NCBI GenBank assembly: GCA_900752305.1
Contig: CAADUV010000011.1
Span: 1-11,688 of the forward strand
DNA from: an uncultured Oscillospiraceae bacterium
GTDB lineage: Bacteria; Bacillota; Clostridia; Oscillospirales; Oscillospiraceae
Direction: 5' to 3'
Length of the DNA: 11,688 nt
Shown: piece after piece, positions 6,520 to 11,688 of the stretch
Layout: every line of letters begins with the position of its first letter
Numbering within the stretch: the first letter of the stretch is position 1
Translations under genes and position numbers: made by a program
The notes under the pieces: generated by a model
What the model saw: only the letters and a program-made list of their open reading frames with translations
Database searches by the model: none
What the model was told of the DNA's origin: nothing

Positions 6520-6562
6520 GGTTTCATCTAGTTTTTGTATGAAAAGAAAGGGTGGAAGAATT

Positions 6563-8662
6563 ATGACTACGATTCCCGAATTTTTCGGTTCCAACGTATT
6601 CAGCAGAGCGGTCATGAAGGAGCGCCTGCCGAAGAAGGTATACGCTGAGGTGGTCAACGCCATGGAGAACGGCGGCCAGATCAGCATGGCAACCGCTGAT
6701 GTGGTGGCTGATGCCATGAAGAACTGGGCAGTGGAAAAGGGCGCGACCCATTACTGCCACTGGTTCCAGCCTCTGACCGGCTCCACCGCTGAGAAGCATG
6801 ACGCCTTCCTGACCCTCCCCGATGAGGACGGTCACGTCCTGCTCCAGCTCTCCGGCAAGAAGCTCATCATGGGCGAACCGGATGCCTCCTCCTTCCCCAA
6901 CGGCGGCCTGCGTGCCACCTCCTATGCCCGTGGCTACACCGCTTGGGACATGACTTCCCCCGCCTTTGTCAAGGAAGAATCCGCCGGCACCATCCTGTGC
7001 ATCCCCACCGTCTTCGTCTCCTACACCGGCGAAGCTCTGGACGGCAAGACTCCCCTGCTGCGCTCCATGGAGGCAGTCAGCAAGGAAGCCCTCCGCATCC
7101 TGCGCCTGTTCGGCAACACTGCCGCCAAGAAGGTCACCGCTTTCGTCGGCCCCGAACAGGAATACTTCCTGGTGGACCGCGAAAAGTACCTGAAGCGCCG
7201 GGATTTGATCTACACCGGCCGCACCCTGTTCGGTGCACCTGCCCCCAAGGGTCAGGAGCTGGATGACCACTACTTCGGCCAGATCCGCGAACGAGTCGGC
7301 GCCTTCATGCACGACCTGAACATTGAACTGTGGAAGTTCGGCATCACCTCCGCCACCCAGCACAACGAAGTGGCGCCCGCACAGCATGAGATGGCTCCCA
7401 TCTTCACCACCGCCAACGTGGCTGTTGACCAGAACCAGCTGACCATGGAGACCATGAAGCGGGTGGCAAGCAAGCACGGCCTGGTCTGCCTGCTCCACGA
7501 GAAGCCCTACGCTGGCGTCAACGGCTCCGGCAAGCACAACAACTGGTCTGTGGGCACCGACCTGGGCGAGAACCTGTTCGAGCCGGGCGACCATCCCGCT
7601 GACAACCTGCAATTCCTGCTGGTGCTGTCCTGCGTCATCGCCGCCATCGACGACCACGCCGATCTGCTCCGCCAGTCCGCCTCCGATGTAGGCAACGAAC
7701 ACCGTCTGGGCGGTCAGGAAGCACCTCCCGCTATCATCTCCATCTTCTTGGGCTCTCAGCTGGAAGAGATCGTCAACAACATCGTCAGCGGCGGAAGCTC
7801 CACTGCCGTCTCTGTCGGCAATCTGGATACCGGTGTCTCCACCGTCCCCGTGTTCCAGAAGGACGCCACCGACCGTAACCGTACCTCTCCCTTCGCCTTC
7901 ACCGGCAACCGGTTCGAGTTCCGTATGGTCGGCTCCGCTGACTCCATCGCAGCACCCAACACCGCTCTGAACACCGTTCTGGCCGAAGCATTCTGCGATG
8001 CCGCCGATGTTCTGGAAGGCGCTGACGATTTCGAGACCGCCTGCCGCGCTTACATCAAGGAATCCCTGACCAAGCACAAGAGAATTATCTTCAACGGCGA
8101 CGGCTACTCCGATGAGTGGGTAGAAGAAGCTGCCCGCCGCGGCCTGCCCAACATCAAGAGCATGGTGGACGCCATCCCCGCCCTGACCAAGCCCGATGTC
8201 ATCGCTCTGTACGAAAAGTTCAACATCTTCACCAAGGCGGAACTGGAGTCCCGTGCGGAAGTGCAGTATGAGAACTACGTCAGCAAGATCGGCATCGAAG
8301 CCAAGTGCGCCATTCACATGGCCGGCAAGCACTACATCCCCGCCGGCATCAAGTTCAGCTCCACCCTGGCACAGTCCTACGCCGCAGTCTCCGCCGCCGG
8401 TGTAGACGCCTCTGTCCAGAAGGAACTGCTGGAACGGGTCTCCGCCCTGACCAAGCAGGCACAGGATGCTCTGAGCGCACTGATCACCGCTTGTGACGAG
8501 TCCGACACCATCGAAAACGCACAGGAACTGGCACAGGCTTATCTGCATCGCGTGGTGCCTGCCATGGCTGCCCTCCGTGCGCCGGTAGACGAACTGGAAC
8601 TGATTGTTGACAAGTCCATCTGGCCGGTTCCCACCTATGGCGACCTGATGTTTGAAGTATAA
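6563..8662 (+). CDS. glnN: Glutamine synthetase type III (GlnN)
   Basis: 699-residue type III glutamine synthetase (glutamate + ammonia + ATP to glutamine), much longer than GSI or GSII. Type III landmarks: IPEFFGSNVFS near the N-terminus, GLRATSYARGYTAWD (115-129), GPEQEYFLVDR (196-206, metal-binding glutamates), EVAPAQHEMAPIF (269-281), KPYAGVNGSGKHNNWS (314-329, ATP/glutamate site), GNEHRLGGQEAPPAI and NRTSPFAFTGNRFEFR. The C-terminal part is the type III helical extension. Start: ATG at 6563 with AAAGGGTGG upstream; the in-frame ATG at 6518 overlaps a -10-like TATAAT and has no ribosome site. It stands alone, divergent from dapL, with an attenuator-like leader. No GlnB/GlnK or ammonium transporter lies nearby. 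Confidence 0.96.
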   Translation: MTTIPEFFGSNVFSRAVMKERLPKKVYAEVVNAMENGGQISMATADVVADAMKNWAVEKGATHYCHWFQPLTGSTAEKHDAFLTLPDEDGHVLLQLSGKKLIMGEPDASSFPNGGLRATSYARGYTAWDMTSPAFVKEESAGTILCIPTVFVSYTGEALDGKTPLLRSMEAVSKEALRILRLFGNTAAKKVTAFVGPEQEYFLVDREKYLKRRDLIYTGRTLFGAPAPKGQELDDHYFGQIRERVGAFMHDLNIELWKFGITSATQHNEVAPAQHEMAPIFTTANVAVDQNQLTMETMKRVASKHGLVCLLHEKPYAGVNGSGKHNNWSVGTDLGENLFEPGDHPADNLQFLLVLSCVIAAIDDHADLLRQSASDVGNEHRLGGQEAPPAIISIFLGSQLEEIVNNIVSGGSSTAVSVGNLDTGVSTVPVFQKDATDRNRTSPFAFTGNRFEFRMVGSADSIAAPNTALNTVLAEAFCDAADVLEGADDFETACRAYIKESLTKHKRIIFNGDGYSDEWVEEAARRGLPNIKSMVDAIPALTKPDVIALYEKFNIFTKAELESRAEVQYENYVSKIGIEAKCAIHMAGKHYIPAGIKFSSTLAQSYAAVSAAGVDASVQKELLERVSALTKQAQDALSALITACDESDTIENAQELAQAYLHRVVPAMAALRAPVDELELIVDKSIWPVPTYGDLMFEV

Positions 8663-8743
8663 TATCGTTTTCTCACTACCTTCTAGTTTTCATTTTTTCT
8701 CATTGACAACTCCCTCCTAAATCGTTTTTTCATCTTTCTCACC

Positions 8744-8775
8744 GACCCCGGCAGGTCTCCTTTCCTGCCGGGGTC
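8744..8775. terminator. Stable 12-bp hairpin after glnN
   Basis: GACCCCGGCAGG (8744-8755) pairs perfectly with 8764-8775; loop of 8 nt. It lies about 80 bp past the glnN stop but neither strand has a U-run right behind the stem, so it may be a 3'-end stabiliser or RNA-processing structure, with real termination at the next hairpin. Confidence 0.45.
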
Positions 8776-8782
8776 AAACTCT

Positions 8783-8816
8783 CCCACAAAATCTTTGATT
8801 TTGTGGGAACCCTTTT
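8783..8816 (+). terminator. Hairpin with T-run, likely glnN terminator and first element of the repeat
   Basis: CCCACAAAATC (8783-8793), loop TTT, GATTTTGTGGG (8797-8807), then AACCCTTTTT. An 11-bp stem with a T-run a few bases later; weaker than a textbook terminator because the T-run is displaced by five bases. The same element recurs at 8905 and 9027. Confidence 0.5.
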
Positions 8817-9059
8817 TCATTTCACTTGCTCGGCGGAACTAAATTCCGCCTGCGCCAAGGTTTTGCTCCGCAAAACGCTTGGGACGCCGGACTCCCGGCG
8901 TTTGCCCTCAAAATCTTTGATTTTGTGGGAACCCTTTTTCATTTCACTTGCTCGGCAGAACTAAATTCCGCCTGCGCCAAGGTTTTGCTCTGCAAAACGC
9001 TTGGGGCGCCGGACTCCCGGCGTTTGCCCACAAAATCTTCGATTTTGTGGGAACCCTTT
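8783..9059. repeat. 122-bp tandem repeat, two full copies and a partial third, four hairpins per unit
   Basis: Units begin at 8783, 8905 and 9027; the third stops near 9059. The two full copies differ at four positions (8835/8957, 8869/8991, 8884/9006, 8908/9030). Each unit folds into four successive hairpins; in unit 1: 8783-8807 (CCCACAAAATC stem), 8832-8850 (GGCGGAA/TTCCGCC), 8855-8882 (CCAAG/CTTGG around GTTTTGC/GCAAAAC) and 8884-8901 (ACGCCGG/CCGGCGT). One change turns an A-U pair into G-U, one is in a loop, and two break one pair each. No ORF with a plausible start and ribosome site runs through it. The 465 bp from glnN to sufB hold only these hairpins and the sufB terminator. It looks like a dispersed palindromic intergenic element that has been locally duplicated. 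Confidence 0.85.
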
Positions 9060-9072
9060 CTCCTCATCACAC

Positions 9073-9110
9073 AAAAAAAGCCAGCCCTGTACAAACAAGG
9101 CTGGCTTTTT
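9073..9110 (-). terminator. Terminator of sufCB (bidirectional form)
   Basis: GCCAGCC (9080-9086) pairs with GGCTGGC (9099-9105), extended by A/T pairs to 12 bp. On the minus strand it is followed by seven T, ideal for ending the sufCB transcript 18 bp past the sufB stop. On the plus strand five T then CATTTTT follow, so it can also stop readthrough from the glnN side. Confidence 0.9.
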
Positions 9111-9127
9111 CATTTTTCCGTATTCGA

Positions 9128-10051
9128 TTACCGCAGGAACCCTTCCAGGATCTTTTCCTCCGCCTGCTCTGCGGTCAGACCCAAGGTCATGAGCTTGGTG
9201 ATCTGCTCCCCTGCGATCTTGCCGATGGCGGCTTCGTGGATGAGGGTGGCGTCCACGTGGTTGCAGGTGATCTCCGGGATGGAGCGCACCTTACTATGTT
9301 CCATGATGATGGCGTCACAGGACACGTGGCCGAAGCACTCGGCGTCACCCTGGACTCTGGGGTAGAAGACCTGGGTGGAATTGCCCTTGGCCACGCTGCG
9401 GGAGATGACTCTGGTGCGGGCGTTCTCCCCTTCCAGATAGATGTCCATCTCGGTACCGGCGTTCTGGTTGCCGTCGGTGAGCAGGCGCTCCTGGACAATC
9501 AGCTCGGAGTCCTTGCCTGCCTTAGCCTTGGTGTACCGCTTGGTGTCATCCACGCCGCCGATCTGGCTCAGATCCAGGGTCATGGAAGCACCCTCTTCCA
9601 GATAGATGATGGTCTGGGGATTCAGGATGCGCTTGCCAGTGCCGGTGCCTTCGCCGTAGTGCTTTTCGGAATAGGTCACCTTGGCGTTTTTGCCCACATA
9701 GAAGGTGTGGATGCCGTCATGCTGGCTGTCATCGCAGCCGCAGTTGTTGATGCCACAGCCGGCCACGATGTCCACCTCAGCCCCTTCGCCGATGAAGAAG
9801 TCGTTGTAGACCTTATCCTTGAACCCGGTCTCGGTGAGCACCACGGGGATGTGGACGCTGCCGTTCTTGCTGCCGGCGGCCACGTAAATATCAATGCCGT
9901 CCTTGTCGGTCTTGCTCTCGATGCGGATGGTGTCAGTGCTGTTGCGCATGACCTTTTTGCCGTCCACACGGATATTGACCGCGCCTTCTGCCTGACCATC
10001 CTTCATGTCAGCGATGGTTTCCAACAAGCCCTTTTCAATCTCAGTCAGCAT
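9128..10051 (-). CDS. sufB: SufB/SufD-family Fe-S cluster scaffold (minimal SufBC / SMS type)
   Basis: 307-residue SufB/SufD-fold protein, far shorter than canonical SufB (about 470-495), consistent with the single short SufB-like subunit of minimal SufBC (SmsCB) systems in archaea and anaerobes. The beta-helix core runs from about 55 to 230. FGHVSCDAIIM (240-250) puts Cys245 where E. coli SufB has the cluster-building Cys405, and IHEAAIGKI (271-279) gives Glu273 at the position of the SufB C-terminal glutamate; retention of both favours SufB over SufD. CGINNCGC (99-106) holds three more cysteines. The C-terminal helical part ending in LTAEQAEEKILEGFL matches the family. Its ATG lies inside the end of sufC (7-bp overlap), with GGAGGGC upstream, so translation is coupled. 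It acts in the cytoplasm with SufC. Many annotations call it SufD; I prefer SufB. Confidence 0.88.
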   Translation of the reverse strand: MLTEIEKGLLETIADMKDGQAEGAVNIRVDGKKVMRNSTDTIRIESKTDKDGIDIYVAAGSKNGSVHIPVVLTETGFKDKVYNDFFIGEGAEVDIVAGCGINNCGCDDSQHDGIHTFYVGKNAKVTYSEKHYGEGTGTGKRILNPQTIIYLEEGASMTLDLSQIGGVDDTKRYTKAKAGKDSELIVQERLLTDGNQNAGTEMDIYLEGENARTRVISRSVAKGNSTQVFYPRVQGDAECFGHVSCDAIIMEHSKVRSIPEITCNHVDATLIHEAAIGKIAGEQITKLMTLGLTAEQAEEKILEGFLR

Positions 10052-10779
10052 ACGCCCTTGCCCTCCATCTTCTTACAGCAGGACACGGTGTCCTGTACGA
10101 TCATGGGATAGATCTCATCCACACTGCCCCGTGCCTTCACTTCACCGTCCGCCACCAGGATGATCTCGTCCGCCAGGCGGATGATGCGCTCCTGATGGGA
10201 GATGATCATGATGGTGCGCTTCTTCTGCTCGTGGAGCATGGTGAAGGTCTCGGTGAGCTTGGCAAAGCTCCACAGGTCGATGCCCGCCTCCGGTTCGTCG
10301 AAGATCATCAGACCGGCGTCCCGTGCCAGCAGGGTGGCGATCTCGATACGCTTGACCTCGCCGCCGGACAGGGAGGCGTCCACGTCGCGGTTCACATAGT
10401 CGTTGGCACACAGCCCCACCTTGTTCAAAAAGTCACAGCACTCCTTCTGGGACAGCCACTGGCCTGCGGCGATCTTCAGCAGGTCACGCACCTTCATGCC
10501 CTTAAAGCGAGGGGGCTGCTGGAAGCCGTAAGAAATGCCCAGCTTGGCCCGCTCGGTGATGGACAGGTTGGTCACGTCCTCACCGTTCCACAAAATCTGG
10601 CCGGAGGTGGGCTGGATGATGCCCATGACCGCCTTGGCCAGGGTGGTCTTACCGCCGCCATTGGGGCCGGTGATGACGACGAATTTGTTGTCCTCTATGG
10701 TCAAGTTGATATTCTTGAGAATATCGACCTCGCCCGTTTCACTCTTTGCCGTAAAGCAAAGATCTTTCATCTCTAGCAT
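10045..10779 (-). CDS. sufC: SufC, Fe-S assembly ABC ATPase
   Basis: 244-residue soluble ABC ATPase that powers the Suf scaffold. Walker A GPNGGGKTT (38-46), Q-loop in YGFQQPPRFKGM (84-95), signature LSGGE (137-141), Walker B GLMIFDEPEAGID (156-168) and switch histidine in ISHQ (His195). DEPEAGIDLW and GFQQPPRF are characteristic of SufC rather than of transport ATPases, and no membrane component is near. The C-terminus is cysteine-rich (Cys234, Cys235, Cys244), not something I expect in the family. ATG at 10779 with GAGGAA upstream. It forms a two-gene operon with sufB; sufD, sufS, sufU/iscU and a regulator are absent from the window. Confidence 0.94.
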   Translation of the reverse strand: MLEMKDLCFTAKSETGEVDILKNINLTIEDNKFVVITGPNGGGKTTLAKAVMGIIQPTSGQILWNGEDVTNLSITERAKLGISYGFQQPPRFKGMKVRDLLKIAAGQWLSQKECCDFLNKVGLCANDYVNRDVDASLSGGEVKRIEIATLLARDAGLMIFDEPEAGIDLWSFAKLTETFTMLHEQKKRTIMIISHQERIIRLADEIILVADGEVKARGSVDEIYPMIVQDTVSCCKKMEGKGVC

Positions 10780-10833
10780 AGGAAATTCCTCTTTCGTTGG
10801 TGATATTTCAATATTCTACACAAAACTGAGCAC

Positions 10834-10862
10834 ATTGTAGTACATTTTCCGAAAAAAAGCAA
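10834..10862 (-). promoter_or_regulatory. Promoter of sufCB
   Basis: Minus-strand TTGCTT (10862-10857), 17-bp spacer, TACAAT (10839-10834). CTACA (10840-10836) and TGTAG (10820-10816) form a loose inverted repeat from the -10 to the start region, too short to name a regulator. Confidence 0.65.
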
Positions 10863-10878
10863 GACGAATCCCCGAATT

Positions 10879-10907
10879 ACCCGCCTCCAGGCCGGGTTTT
10901 TCTCTTT
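10879..10907 (+). terminator. Plus-strand terminator between sufC and cdd (1)
   Basis: ACCC/GGGT plus GCC/GGC with one bulged C and a TCCA loop (10879-10897), running into TTTTTCTCTTTT. On the minus strand no T-run follows, so the direction is plus. No plus-strand gene ends here; it may stop transcripts antisense to sufC. Confidence 0.6.
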
Positions 10908-10919
10908 TCCCGAACACAC

Positions 10920-10941
10920 TGCCCGAAAATTGGGCATTTTT
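10920..10941 (+). terminator. Plus-strand terminator between sufC and cdd (2)
   Basis: TGCCCGA (10920-10926), loop AAA, TTGGGCA (10930-10936), one G-U pair, then five T. Second plus-oriented hairpin 13 bp after the first, just ahead of the plus-strand promoter at 10952. Confidence 0.6.
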
Positions 10942-10951
10942 CCGGAACCGC

Positions 10952-10980
10952 TTGCCCCGCTTTCCGCAGCCTGCTATAAT
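10952..10980 (+). promoter_or_regulatory. Plus-strand promoter reading antisense into cdd
   Basis: TTGCCC (10952-10957), 17-bp spacer, TATAAT (10975-10980) with an extended TG at 10972-10973. It stands out in a GC-rich stretch. Transcription would start near 10987, run antisense through all of cdd (10994-11386) and on toward deoC (11488). The -10 lies in the loop of a GCCTGC/GCAGGC inverted repeat (10969-10974, 10987-10992). Confidence 0.5.
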
Positions 10981-10993
10981 ATTCCCGCAGGCA

Positions 10994-11386
10994 TCACGCC
11001 ATGTTCTCTGACTTGAACCCGTGGGGCAATAGCTCCTCCGCCGTCAGTGCCAGGTAGCTCCCGTCTCCCTTGCAGCAGAGCATGACCAAGCCGTCGGAGA
11101 ACTCGTACAGCAACTGGCGGCAGATGCCGCAGGGGGTGCAGTAATCGTCGCTGTCCGCGATGACCGCTCCCCGCACAAAGCTGTGACAGCCGTGGGAAAA
11201 GGCGTTGGCAATGGCGGAACGCTCGGCGCAGAGGGTGGCGCCAAAGGCCGCCGACTCGATGTTGCAGCCGGTGTACACCTGCCCATCGCTGCCCAACAGA
11301 GCCGCCCCCACAGCGTAGTGGGAGAAGGGCGCATAGGAGCGCGTGAGCATCGCTCTGGCCGCTTGGATCAATTCCTGATCGGTCAT
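10994..11386 (-). CDS. cdd: Cytidine deaminase (homotetrameric, short type)
   Basis: 130-residue zinc cytidine deaminase that converts (deoxy)cytidine to (deoxy)uridine in pyrimidine salvage. Zinc/catalytic motif TLCAERSAIANA (51-62) with Cys53 and Glu55, second zinc motif PCGICRQ (85-91) with Cys86 and Cys89, giving the three-cysteine zinc site of the Bacillus-type enzyme. SYAPFSHYAVGAALL (17-31) and GCNIESAAFGAT (40-51) are the substrate-binding segments. Length is typical (about 130-136). ATG at 11386 follows GGGAGGG at good spacing. It is divergent from deoC, its metabolic neighbour in deoxynucleoside use. No clear minus-strand terminator follows its stop codon. Confidence 0.95.
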   Translation of the reverse strand: MTDQELIQAARAMLTRSYAPFSHYAVGAALLGSDGQVYTGCNIESAAFGATLCAERSAIANAFSHGCHSFVRGAVIADSDDYCTPCGICRQLLYEFSDGLVMLCCKGDGSYLALTAEELLPHGFKSENMA

Positions 11387-11404
11387 AGGGTTCCCTCCCC
11401 ATTC

Positions 11405-11432
11405 TTCAGATTGCGTATCTTAATAGTATACC
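11405..11432 (+). promoter_or_regulatory. Possible deoC promoter overlapping the cdd promoter
   Basis: TTCAGA (11405-11410), 16-bp spacer, TATACC (11427-11432); 4 of 6 matches in each box. Its -10 overlaps the cdd -10 through the palindrome GTATAC (11426-11431), so the two promoters would share a melting site. Weaker than the cdd promoter. Confidence 0.35.
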
Positions 11433-11453
11433 ACGATTTTCCCAAACTTCCAA
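11425..11453 (-). promoter_or_regulatory. Promoter of cdd
   Basis: Minus-strand TTGGAA (11453-11448), 17-bp spacer, TATACT (11430-11425), with TG one base ahead of the -10 (extended -10). Predicted start near 11418, leaving a leader of about 32 nt before the cdd ATG. Confidence 0.7.
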
Positions 11454-11487
11454 CCTGCAAAGGCATGAAATCAAAGGAGTCAAACAT

Positions 11488-11688
11488 ATGGAACGGAAAG
11501 AACTGCTCCACCACGTGGATCACACGTTGTTAGCCCAGACCGCCACCTGGTCTGAGATCCAGCAGATTTGCGACGATGGCCTTCACTACGGCTGCGCCAG
11601 CGTCTGCATCCCCCCCAGCTACGTGAAGCAGGCGGCAGAGTACCTCCAGGGTCGCCTGCCCGTCTGTACCGTCATCGGCTTCCCCAAC
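11488..11688 (+). CDS. deoC: Deoxyribose-phosphate aldolase, N-terminal 67 residues (cut by window end)
   Basis: The first 67 residues of DeoC, which cleaves 2-deoxyribose-5-phosphate to glyceraldehyde-3-phosphate and acetaldehyde in deoxynucleoside breakdown. [13 protein letters not shown] (8-20) matches the family's IDHTLLKPTAT start; [16 protein letters not shown] (34-49) and VCTVIGFPN (59-67) match the second and third strands of the TIM barrel. The Schiff-base lysine lies beyond the window. ATG at 11488 is preceded by AAGGAG (11474-11479). Divergent from cdd. Confidence 0.92.
   Translation, partial: MERKELLHHVDHTLLAQTATWSEIQQICDDGLHYGCASVCIPPSYVKQAAEYLQGRLPVCTVIGFPN

Noticed and set aside
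6378..6562. ANTAR dual-hexaloop motif or known glutamine riboswitch before glnN
   Set aside because: The hairpin loops are a GNRA tetraloop and an 8-nt loop (ACAGACAG) rather than closed hexaloops with A1 and G4; the known glutamine motif sequences are not visible.
6524..8548. Long minus-strand ORF (674 codons) opposite glnN
   Set aside because: Mirror frame of a GC-rich, highly codon-biased gene; the product is low-complexity and glnN is certain.
8783..9059. CRISPR-like array
   Set aside because: The 122-bp units are contiguous with no unique spacers, and no cas genes are present.
8948..10111. Plus-strand ORF starting in the 122-bp repeat and running opposite sufB
   Set aside because: It begins in hairpin repeats and then is antisense to sufB; a sister ORF from 8826 begins with nearly the same peptide only because the repeat is duplicated.
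10816..10840. IscR/SufR-type operator in the sufC promoter
   Set aside because: CTACA/TGTAG arms are only 5 bp with a 15-bp gap; too weak to assign to a regulator family.

Overview
The window looks like chromosome from an anaerobic, moderately GC-rich Firmicute of the class Clostridia, most plausibly Oscillospiraceae/Ruminococcaceae. This is inferred from the gene set only: a DapL-type lysine pathway enzyme, a type III (GlnN) glutamine synthetase, a two-gene SufC-SufB Fe-S system, PyrR, Mini-RNase III and an RqcH homologue, all with strong Gram-positive Shine-Dalgarno sites. I see no phage, transposase, tRNA, rRNA, CRISPR array or defence island. The coding content is ordinary housekeeping; the interest lies in the leaders and intergenic regions.

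Layout. (1) 1-2430, minus strand: a translationally coupled operon, DMT/EamA transporter -> Mini-RNase III (mrnC) -> RqcH/NFACT protein (cut by the window start). (2) 2463-4700, minus strand: pyrR -> uraA-type uracil permease, with its own promoter, a leader holding a terminator and a competing pairing, and a terminator at the end. (3) 4731-6225, minus strand: dapL alone, with a promoter, a ~160-nt leader and a strong terminator. (4) 6343-8662, plus strand: glnN, divergent from dapL, with a leader that carries an intrinsic terminator and possibly a second promoter past it. (5) 8663-9127: non-coding, with a 122-bp tandem repeat in which each unit folds into four hairpins. (6) 9073-10862, minus strand: sufC -> sufB with promoter and terminator. 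(7) 10863-11688: two plus-strand terminators, a good-looking plus-strand promoter aimed antisense into cdd, then cdd (minus) and deoC (plus, cut by the window end) diverging from an interval with back-to-back promoter elements.

How the genes fit together. pyrR/uraA, cdd and deoC all serve pyrimidine uptake and salvage. dapL and glnN serve nitrogen/amino-acid supply (lysine and cell-wall diaminopimelate, glutamine). mrnC and rqcH serve rRNA maturation and rescue of stalled 50S subunits. sufCB supplies Fe-S clusters. The best candidates for undescribed biology are the pyrR-uraA leader (an antiterminator/terminator pair and a 30-codon ORF ending 7 nt before the terminator, but no recognisable PyrR-binding consensus), the glnN leader attenuator, and the 122-bp multi-hairpin repeat. 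All structures were paired by hand, without energy calculation.
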